Part shown: positions 6,302 to 12,750 of the stretch, piece by piece
How the letters are laid out: each line of letters opens with the position of its first letter
Numbering within the stretch: the first letter of the stretch is position 1
NCBI GenBank assembly: GCA_900128395.1
Contig: LT649836.1
Location: forward strand, 1 to 12,750
Source of the DNA: Stramenopiles sp. TOSAG23-2
Taxonomy: Eukaryota; Sar
Direction of reading: 5' to 3'
Length of the DNA stretch: 12,750 nt
Position numbers and translations under genes: made by a program
The notes under the pieces: generated by a model
Database searches by the model: none
Seen by the model: only the letters and a program-made list of their open reading frames with translations
What the model was told of the DNA's origin: nothing

Positions 6302-9300
6302 TCACACCGCACGACTAGATCCATTTGTAGTTGGTGGTTTCATAAGCGTCTTCAAATTGCTACCATCTCTTTGGCGAGTTTTTTTACCATATTTGTAAGC
6401 AGCAGTTTCAGCTTCCATTTTTTTTGCTTCTTGTGCAGCGTTTTCATCATCTGTCTTATATGAGAACGTGAAAGTACATCGTGTCTCCCCAATCCTTCTC
6501 CGTCGTTGTCTTTCCCATTTAAAGTTCTTTGGATTATCACGTTCCAACAGCTCCCAGTCCACATCTTCATATTTTGGTTGCCATAACCAACGAAGGGTAC
6601 TGTTATGATGAAACACATTACTAACATTCGATTTGGGAATTTCTGGTTCCCGAAGTATTTCGCTATTTGTATCCCACCTTTTGTCCAAGTTAAAGTCAGC
6701 TTGGGAATAAAGGAAAGGCTCCCCATCTTTATTAAAAAACGTCGATTTGTTGTAACACATGAGACAAACTTGGTAACCGGTTTGAAAGTGAACATAGCAT
6801 GGATCTTTATCCCACTTTGATAAACATATATATTGCTCATTGTGGCAATTGTCATGCTCATCCACTGATTCAAATTCAGCTTTTCTATTTTTCTTTTTTT
6901 GTGTTCTCGTCTGGGGTGCTTCCTCCAATTCAGCAAGTTCCTCTCTCAACATAATCATTAAGGCCTCTAAGCTATCAACGTCCTCTTTTCCAAACATAGC
7001 GACCAATAATGCTACAACATCATTTGGACTTTTGAAACCTTTACTAGTATAAACCTTTTCGTCTTTTATCTTCCAATCATTAGTATTTATGTTGCTAAGA
7101 CCGGTTGACAATGTATCACGTATAATTTTTAAGTTTGCATTGTCTCGATGCGCTAAAAATTTTGCTTGTATCTTTCCAACATTGAATACAACTTGGCATT
7201 TTAAATGGGCATTATATTTGAATTTGATAAAACCTATAATTTGGTATATACTCATTTTTTTCTGTAAATCTAATTTCTCATCTTTTGTTGATATCGATTG
7301 TTTCAATATGTTTTTATTGCCATCTTTATCAACATCTGCCATTTCAGTAATAAATCTGTCACCGTCTTTCACATTTGTAATAGTAATGTTGCTATTCCCT
7401 CCACTTCGATCCATGATTTTTCTACCCGCATCAGTCAATGTCTTTCCTGGAGTATTTATTTCCAATTTAACTAGATTCGTATGATTGCTGTTGCTTGTTG
7501 AAGCATACATACGTTTTACTTCACTTCCCCTGACTACCGCGGGTAGTACAGACATCGCACTACATTTAGTACACATTGGGAAGCCTATTTTTTGAAACCA
7601 AGCTTCACTTGGCGCCGTTAATCCAAAATTATTAGTTTTGACATAAGTTACAACCCAAATACGTTTTTCCATTTTGATATCAAAGTGTTCTCCTATCGTT
7701 AATTTTAACGTAGTCCTTTTCATTTTGAAAAGTTTGTCGCATATGCGATCATTTTCTGGATAAACCAATTCATAAGTGAATTTCTTTGGCAATTTTTGAT
7801 ACATAATTTCACCGCTAACGGCTTTTATCCGCATCTCGTTTGCTTTAGTTTTATTTGCCTCCCATTCTTTTTTACTAGCATCCTTCATAGTGCATACCAT
7901 GACATTAACTTCTTCTTTTACATACGAAACGTCATCACTCATACCTAACTGTTTCCAATTTTGGTAATCTGTATTTGTGCCAAGTAAAAACCTTGCATGA
8001 CAAGTACTTCGCTTTTTTCTTTCATTTTCTCTACAAAAGGATTTTCCAGTATTTTTCAACATATTATTTAATGATTTATATGTAGGATTAAATACTGGGA
8101 ACATTGACCTAGAAGTTTCTTCATTTTGACAAGCGGCTCGATAACAATATACACCACAAAGCTTTATCATTGGCTCGAGTTTCAAAGCATTTTTGTTCAT
8201 CATTGGCGAACATTTCGATAATGCGGCTTTCTTTTTGACAGACGTATGAGCATCCTTCATTTCGTTATGTTTATCGCGGACTGCGTTTTTTTTTCTTGTC
8301 TCTTCTCTTTTTTTTCGCCTTTCCTCTTTCTTTTCTTCTTCTTCCATTCTTCTTCTCTCTGCAGCTTCTTCTTTTGCAATTTTTCTTTCTTCTGCAGCTT
8401 TTTCTTTTGCAATTTTTCTTTCTTCTGCAGCTTTTTCCTTTGTAATTTTCCTTGTTGCCTCTTTTTTTTCGCTTCTTACTTTTTTCGATCTTCTTCTTGT
8501 TAATGCATTATTACTTTCGCCAAATTTTGGTGCATTAAAACCACCAGAAATAACAGACAAAGGTCGTTTTCTATCAGTTTTTTCTTTCTTATGCATGTTT
8601 TTCTTCGTAGTATTGGTGATATGATCTTGGGCAGTTGAGCGTCTTGTGTTGATGCTACCTTGTATCGTTGTGGTAGTTGTAGTAGTTGTGACAGTAATAT
8701 CTTGCTGGTTATCATCTACATCCAGATTCTCCGATGATATAAATGAAACTTGGTCTTCTTCGCCACCAGGTTCTTTATTATTATCACTACTACTAATCTT
8801 TTTATCTTTACTTTCCTCTGAACTATAGTCTACATCAACTTCCATATCACCCGATGACACATATGAACTTTCATCTTCGTTATTTGGGCGATCGTTATGA
8901 TCATCATCGCTATTTTTTTCATTTTTTCCAAAAGCACTCTCATTTCCTGATATCTCATCTATGTCCATATAACTAATCTTGTTTGTGTCCAATCTTTCGT
9001 TCATTTCTGCATTGCGCTCCCTTCCAACTTGTTCTTGCGCATGTTGGATTGTTGTATTTTTTTTGTGATGTTCTGAATTATACTCATTGTCATCATTGCC
9101 ATCAAAATCAGTTTCAGACAAATCAGCATCCATATCACCTGATACCACATCTGACATTTGATCTTCTTCTTCTTCTTCAGCGTGTGAATACCGATTTTCT
9201 TCATCTTCACTAGAACTGTCATCATCTTCAGTATAATCGCCATCTTCATCTGTTTGCTCATCCTCAGAAATAACAATTGGATCGAAAAAAATATTATCAA

Positions 9301-12300
9301 ATCCATCATCTGCTACTTTCCCCAAATCAAATGCACCTATATCACCGTAAATCTTAGCGAAAGACATTGTAAATGTTGTAGTTGGGGAACCTGTGTTTTC
9401 TTGTTCAGCTAAAAAGCGTTGAATGGCATCTTCATTTACATTGGCATACTTTGGATCATTTAAAAACTGTCTTAAAATTTCAAGTGTTGCTTTTCGAAAT
9501 CGTCCACGTAATTGTGGTATTCTATGTGTGCCTCCTAGTTTTGCATTTTTGCTAATTGAGCCTTGAAAGAATATCCTCCTTACAAGTTCAGAATGGAATC
9601 CAGCCCCAAGCTTGTCTATGATGAAAATAATATCGATTTCTCCAGCTTGTGCTAGACGAATAAATTCGTCATCACCCTGCACGCGTTTAGTATCTCCATT
9701 TGGCATGTAAATTAAAAGAGCTTCATCACTAGTATGTTTGGCATAACTCAATCCATTTCTCCCCATATATTCTTTTAAATTGTCTATACATGTATCGATA
9801 TATGACTTATTACTTAGTCGTATCAGCGATTGAAATGGTAAGCCGCCATATTCATTGCGTAATTTAATTAATTCATGAATTTCACCTTTAACATTATTTG
9901 TTAAGTTGTCCAAATTTAATAAGGTTACTTTCTCTTTAGGCCCATCGCCGACTTTTCTATAGTTTTCCAGTTCAACAACGGTTGTCTCTGGCACTATTTT
10001 CATATTCACCAATTCACTACGTGTTACTTCATGTATTATTTGCCGGTCTATATAATCACCATTATTTAATTTGTATCTTCTTTTACACGTTGCTGTGAAT
10101 TCATATCTTATTTTGGCCCCATGGAGCTCTGCGGCTATGATGCGATTAACTGGTATAGCCTTACTGTTCCATTCCTCTGCATTTACAGTTGTAAATCCAT
10201 GATTACCTGCATGCATATCATCCATGCAAACCATTCCGTATTCTTGACCAATAAAGCACGGTCCAAAAGTGTGTGCATTATTTTCATCATCATCATTATT
10301 TTCGCAATGGAAGCATTTTTTTCGTTTGTTGCAATCTTTATGGGGGCAGAATGTGCAAGCAAAAATTGCATTTTCATTCTCTCCTTTCGAACTCCTTTGG
10401 ATATAAAATGTATTTATAATGTCAATCATAGGACATTTACTTAGAAACATTTCTGTGGTGCAAACATCTTTTCCGTCGTCATAAAATGTTGGCTCATGAC
10501 CCTTTTGATTTATATATCTCGAAAATTTATATACCAAGTAATATGTAGACACTTTCGCATATGTTTGGTCATTCATATTTTTTGTAAATCCACCATCAAA
10601 TGAATTTGTATCAGTTTGATCTTTGCAAAATTCAGGATAAAAATTGTCATTATAATCAACAACTTCACGCGAATCATTAACTTTTACCCAAAAGTTCCGT
10701 TTTAATCCTGGTACCAATTTTATCAAAAGTTTTGCTTCCTTGTGTAAATATGTACACTGATCTATATCTTCATCGGTTAATGCACAACCACTTTCAAGAT
10801 CTAATAAACATTTCATTTGTTGTTGTGAAAGAAAATGTTCATCTACAGCTTGATTATCTGAAAAGATATCTTTTTCATTTCTGGACGATGGGTCATTTAC
10901 ATCACACAATGGGTCCTTATATCCACGAAAAGCAAATCCCATTTGTGATAATCCTGATCCAGGCGATGTAATTAAACTCCTTGTAGATTCCCAATTTGGA
11001 GAATTACTATTAAGAGTAGATTTATCGAAAACATCCCCAATCCATGCTGATGGAAATAACGGAATTACACACTCTTGGATGCTCTTCCCTGATGATGTTG
11101 CATGCTTAATTACAGGAGAATTTGGAATTTCTAAGTGCTGTCCATGCCAGCCATCTAGTTTTTGTTGTCGAATATTTTCAAAGTCAATTTGTTTGACATT
11201 GCCATTTGCATCTGTGTATGTTTGCGTTATATGGCTTGCAAATACGGCCTTTTGATACGAGCGTATTAAATTCGTTGCTAATGGAAAGGTGCTAGCATTT
11301 CCTGCATTATTACCTGGTGCTAAGCTTTCCAAGATCAAATGTTTTGATGTATCACTATCATTATTTCCAACACGAAATATCTCAGTCTTTAATTCCTCGT
11401 AAAAAGAGCAAAGCTTTTGCATTTTTCTTTTTCTTTCTGCAGAATAAAAATTGGTAAAACTTCTGCTTGCATCATCAATATCATTGTATATAATGCTTTC
11501 TGTAGATCCTTTGTCGTATTCAGGCGAATTTTGTATGCGACGATACATACCACCTGAAATATAACCACAAACTTGGAGAGTGTTTTCCATCGTAATATTA
11601 TGATCTAGTAACGTATGTTTGTCTTCTAATTGTTTACCAGCATAGAGTAATCGTTGTTTATTTGGTGGTATACCTTGCTTGTCCTGAATCTTTTCCTTGA
11701 CTTTGTGAATTGTACAATTTGGATTGACGTCAAGCGTCATGGTGTTACCCTCCCAATCTTTCACAAAAATGGGCATTGATTCAGACTGTTGAACTTTTCT
11801 TTTATGAACGTCTGTTTGGTTTTCCTCCAATTTCTCAAATACATCAAATACATCAATAGGCCAAACATTCTCTAATTGCATATCGGATATTTTGTTTTGA
11901 ACGTCCGAATCTATTTGACTTAGTGTATCTAAAACTTCCATATCAGAATCCATCTTTGGTACCGATACCTCCAAGATATCTTTGTTATTTGTATTAGTTT
12001 CCGTGTTTTTATTTTTTTTGGTAAAATTAACATAAAAAACAAAAAGTTTGTCCAATGCATTTACCAAAGGCAACGAACGGCGTCTACACCACCATCTACT
12101 ACATCTACGGAAACATTTTAAACTAGCTTCTTCTAAAGCTATAATTCCGGCTATTCTTTTGGCAGCACGTCTTTTGTTACGTCTAATACGTTTGTTTTGT
12201 CTACGTCTTTTGTTACGCTTACGACGTTTGTTTTGTTTACGTCTTTTCCTTGCTTTATTTATTAATTGACAGCAAACAATAGCCAAATTATCGGCATGTT

Positions 12301-12376
12301 CTTCTTCGCCATCTTCAAATCCAAACTTTACGTCAGGATTGTAATCGTCTGCGAAACCGTTCAAGTTTGGTTTCAC
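6302..12376 (-). CDS. Giant protein with internal ubiquitin-like domain
   Basis: A 2024-codon open frame ending in TGA at 6302-6304; I do not recognise it as a whole. Numbering starts from a GTG at 12376; no ATG is in frame before codon 142 (11953, good context AAAGATGG) and the frame is open up to a TGA at 12428-12430, so an upstream spliced exon or a start at 142 must be considered. Order of parts: acidic patch 20-28; Arg/Lys-rich segment 41-74 and a second basic patch 90-100; ubiquitin-like domain 201-276 ending GG before M277; long region without known motif; Cys/His cluster C674-x2-C677-x4-C682-x5-C688-x2-C691 with C707, C717, H722, H726; acidic region about 1031-1225; Thr run 1230-1237; charged 11-residue repeats 1311-1343; Cys/His groups around 1407-1460, 1602-1605 and 1841-1874. 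No Walker A, polymerase, integrase or protease motif was found. It may be a lineage-specific nuclear protein or part of an undescribed mobile or virus-derived element. Confidence 0.8.
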   Translation of the reverse strand: MKPNLNGFADDYNPDVKFGFEDGEEEHADNLAIVCCQLINKARKRRKQNKRRKRNKRRRQNKRIRRNKRRAAKRIAGIIALEEASLKCFRRCSRWWCRRRSLPLVNALDKLFVFYVNFTKKNKNTETNTNNKDILEVSVPKMDSDMEVLDTLSQIDSDVQNKISDMQLENVWPIDVFDVFEKLEENQTDVHKRKVQQSESMPIFVKDWEGNTMTLDVNPNCTIHKVKEKIQDKQGIPPNKQRLLYAGKQLEDKHTLLDHNITMENTLQVCGYISGGMYRRIQNSPEYDKGSTESIIYNDIDDASRSFTNFYSAERKRKMQKLCSFYEELKTEIFRVGNNDSDTSKHLILESLAPGNNAGNASTFPLATNLIRSYQKAVFASHITQTYTDANGNVKQIDFENIRQQKLDGWHGQHLEIPNSPVIKHATSSGKSIQECVIPLFPSAWIGDVFDKSTLNSNSPNWESTRSLITSPGSGLSQMGFAFRGYKDPLCDVNDPSSRNEKDIFSDNQAVDEHFLSQQQMKCLLDLESGCALTDEDIDQCTYLHKEAKLLIKLVPGLKRNFWVKVNDSREVVDYNDNFYPEFCKDQTDTNSFDGGFTKNMNDQTYAKVSTYYLVYKFSRYINQKGHEPTFYDDGKDVCTTEMFLSKCPMIDIINTFYIQRSSKGENENAIFACTFCPHKDCNKRKKCFHCENNDDDENNAHTFGPCFIGQEYGMVCMDDMHAGNHGFTTVNAEEWNSKAIPVNRIIAAELHGAKIRYEFTATCKRRYKLNNGDYIDRQIIHEVTRSELVNMKIVPETTVVELENYRKVGDGPKEKVTLLNLDNLTNNVKGEIHELIKLRNEYGGLPFQSLIRLSNKSYIDTCIDNLKEYMGRNGLSYAKHTSDEALLIYMPNGDTKRVQGDDEFIRLAQAGEIDIIFIIDKLGAGFHSELVRRIFFQGSISKNAKLGGTHRIPQLRGRFRKATLEILRQFLNDPKYANVNEDAIQRFLAEQENTGSPTTTFTMSFAKIYGDIGAFDLGKVADDGFDNIFFDPIVISEDEQTDEDGDYTEDDDSSSEDEENRYSHAEEEEEDQMSDVVSGDMDADLSETDFDGNDDNEYNSEHHKKNTTIQHAQEQVGRERNAEMNERLDTNKISYMDIDEISGNESAFGKNEKNSDDDHNDRPNNEDESSYVSSGDMEVDVDYSSEESKDKKISSSDNNKEPGGEEDQVSFISSENLDVDDNQQDITVTTTTTTTTIQGSINTRRSTAQDHITNTTKKNMHKKEKTDRKRPLSVISGGFNAPKFGESNNALTRRRSKKVRSEKKEATRKITKEKAAEERKIAKEKAAEERKIAKEEAAERRRMEEEEKKEERRKKREETRKKNAVRDKHNEMKDAHTSVKKKAALSKCSPMMNKNALKLEPMIKLCGVYCYRAACQNEETSRSMFPVFNPTYKSLNNMLKNTGKSFCRENERKKRSTCHARFLLGTNTDYQNWKQLGMSDDVSYVKEEVNVMVCTMKDASKKEWEANKTKANEMRIKAVSGEIMYQKLPKKFTYELVYPENDRICDKLFKMKRTTLKLTIGEHFDIKMEKRIWVVTYVKTNNFGLTAPSEAWFQKIGFPMCTKCSAMSVLPAVVRGSEVKRMYASTSNSNHTNLVKLEINTPGKTLTDAGRKIMDRSGGNSNITITNVKDGDRFITEMADVDKDGNKNILKQSISTKDEKLDLQKKMSIYQIIGFIKFKYNAHLKCQVVFNVGKIQAKFLAHRDNANLKIIRDTLSTGLSNINTNDWKIKDEKVYTSKGFKSPNDVVALLVAMFGKEDVDSLEALMIMLREELAELEEAPQTRTQKKKNRKAEFESVDEHDNCHNEQYICLSKWDKDPCYVHFQTGYQVCLMCYNKSTFFNKDGEPFLYSQADFNLDKRWDTNSEILREPEIPKSNVSNVFHHNSTLRWLWQPKYEDVDWELLERDNPKNFKWERQRRRRIGETRCTFTFSYKTDDENAAQEAKKMEAETAAYKYGKKTRQRDGSNLKTLMKPPTTNGSSRAV
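6755..6856 (-). other. C-terminal Cys/His cluster, residues 1841-1874
   Basis: H1841, C1844, H1845, C1851, C1860, H1863 and C1871-x2-C1874 lie within 34 residues, enough ligands for one or two zinc ions. A CxxC pair follows aromatic FQTGYQ, as in many zinc-binding knuckles. No exact family assigned. Confidence 0.5.
8348..8446 (-). repeat. Three 33-bp units coding an 11-residue charged helix
   Basis: Residues 1311-1343 read [33 protein letters not shown]. The 11-residue period with alternating acidic and basic residues is typical of a single alpha-helix or right-handed coiled coil. The helix is likely to continue through the Glu/Lys/Arg-rich stretch to about residue 1365 (8282). Confidence 0.85.
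8702..9286 (-). other. Acidic, Ser-rich disordered region, residues 1031-1225
   Basis: Dominated by Asp, Glu and Ser, and likely disordered. It begins with PIVISEDE (1033-1040), which fits the SUMO-interaction pattern of a short Val/Ile core followed by Ser and acidic residues. Three copies of a 15-residue unit occur: [15 protein letters not shown] (1072-1086), [15 protein letters not shown] (1168-1182) and [15 protein letters not shown] (1208-1222). The unit is visible in the DNA too, at 9119-9163, 8831-8875 and 8711-8755. Confidence 0.65.
10199..10357 (-). other. Cys/His cluster, residues 674-726
   Basis: C674-x2-C677-x4-C682-x5-C688-x2-C691, with H679 and H690, then C707, C717, H722 and H726, interrupted by an Asp/Asn/Glu loop (692-700). 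The spacing suits two bound zinc ions in a treble-clef-like fold, but it fits no named finger that I can identify. Confidence 0.55.
11549..11776 (-). other. Ubiquitin-like domain, residues 201-276
   Basis: Exactly 76 residues, aligning without gaps to ubiquitin with about 44 identities by eye (58%). Kept: the IFVK start, K6, K27, K29, K33, the IQDKQGIPP helix end, R42, the AGKQLED segment with K48, and the terminal GG. Changed: K11 to N, K63 to M, hydrophobic patch L8 to W, I44 to L and V70 to C, and the tail LRLRGG to GYISGG, which loses R72 and R74. The domain begins with Met and the residue after GG is Met, as at junctions of polyubiquitin and ubiquitin-fusion proteins. From the family, GG followed by another protein can be cut by deubiquitinases; loss of R72 makes activation by the canonical E1 doubtful. 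Confidence 0.95.
12155..12256 (-). other. Arg/Lys-rich segment, residues 41-74
   Basis: About two thirds of the residues are Arg or Lys, with spaced Asn and Gln in a short period ([21 protein letters not shown]). At the DNA level the plus strand shows matching repeats of GTTTGTTTTGTCTACGTC. Such stretches commonly act as nucleolar signals or bind nucleic acid. It lies before the first in-frame ATG, which leaves open whether it is translated. Confidence 0.6.
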
Positions 12377-12750
12377 ATCTACATAATTATGCGATTGTAA
12401 TTTACGTCGGTTTTGTGTCGTACACGTTCAATATCATGTTGTTCAATATATATGTATATATAGTGTTTTGTTGCAAAGGTATGTTTAGTTGTTGTTAGTT
12501 TTTAGTTTAAGTTACTATATTATTTTTTTATTCTATTATTATGGGCGTATTTTACTATATAATATATATAAATATATATAGTATAAAAGTAGCCTATCAA
12601 AAAGTATACCATTCGTGATTTGCAATTTCAACTCATGCGAACATGCGAACATACTATCCTCTTAACGTGATTTCTAAATAGACTTATATAAGCCTATTTG
12701 TAGCAGGTAAATAGCATTAAAAAAATAAAAGTTATAAATTTTATAAAATT
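12377..12750 (-). promoter_or_regulatory. Upstream region of the giant ORF
   Basis: AT-rich, without coding features. TATATA blocks at about 12446-12462 and 12558-12580 are TATA candidates for minus-strand transcription. An inverted repeat, ACTATATA (12554-12561) with TATATAGT (12575-12582), flanks the second block. A short frame ATG at 12437 to TAA at 12402 (11 codons) precedes the giant ORF in a different frame. No splice pair joining it in frame to the giant ORF was found by eye. Confidence 0.35.

Noticed and set aside
8246-8503. Plus-strand Phe/Ser/Cys-rich frame
   Set aside because: It is the reverse complement of the Glu/Lys/Arg helix repeats in the giant ORF, a low-complexity shadow.
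9665-9685. QGDDEF (about residues 900-905) as a polymerase GDD motif
   Set aside because: No flanking hydrophobic strand pair or other polymerase motifs are visible; the context reads better as a turn followed by a helix.
7997-11100. GKS triplets (residues 430-432 and 1444-1446) as ATP-binding P-loops
   Set aside because: The Gly or Ala required five residues before GK[ST] is missing in both, and no Walker B context follows.
5822-12750. Terminal inverted or direct repeats flanking the giant ORF
   Set aside because: I compared 5850-6300 with 12377-12750 in both orientations by eye and found only short AT-rich matches, so I cannot define element ends.
1-12750. tRNA, rRNA or CRISPR array
   Set aside because: No tRNA A/B-box pair, rRNA-like conserved stretch or regularly spaced short direct repeats with unique spacers were seen.

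Overview
The window looks like AT-rich nuclear DNA of a eukaryote. It carries two conserved eukaryotic single-copy-type genes, a seven-bladed WD40 protein of the WDR61/SKI8 family and a zinc-free quinone oxidoreductase-like dehydrogenase. Both read as uninterrupted ORFs with A at -3 of the ATG. Non-coding DNA is full of (AT)n and (ATT)n runs, and there are no bacterial operon or Shine-Dalgarno features. Intron-poor genes with short spacers would suit a protist or another compact eukaryote, but the sequence alone does not let me name the group.

Layout. 1-660: a minus-strand ORF of 156 aa with coding-like composition that I do not recognise. 717-1198: a decayed plus-strand coding region with degenerate repeats; its C-terminal piece has a second, inverted, about 91% identical copy at 2555-2676. 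1355-1632 and 2966-3213: two near-perfect short tandem duplications (period 153 and 123 bp). 3396-4334: WDR61/SKI8. 4669-5754: quinone oxidoreductase-like gene, whose 3' end is altered by a 100-bp tandem duplication that shifts the frame near the C-terminus. 5855-6301: AT-rich convergent intergenic region with an unusual cluster of CGTA/TCGTA words. 6302-12376: an open frame of 2024 codons on the minus strand. 12377-12750: its presumptive upstream region, with a TATA-rich inverted repeat.

The outstanding item is the giant minus-strand ORF. At residues 201-276 it contains a complete 76-residue ubiquitin-like domain, about 58% identical to ubiquitin by eye. It starts at a Met and ends in Gly-Gly directly followed by Met, as at a ubiquitin fusion junction. 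Around it lie an Arg/Lys-rich N-terminal segment, several Cys/His clusters, a long acidic region with a SUMO-interaction-like motif and three copies of a 15-residue acidic repeat, and a charged helix of 11-residue repeats. I recognise no polymerase, integrase, helicase, protease or capsid motif in it. No ATG lies in frame until codon 142, so its 5' end is unresolved (an upstream spliced exon, or initiation at codon 142).

Nothing suggests that these genes form one pathway. WDR61 and the dehydrogenase are ordinary housekeeping-type neighbours on the plus strand. The giant ORF converges on them and could be a lineage-specific gene or the coding part of an undescribed mobile or virus-derived element; I saw no terminal repeats to settle this.
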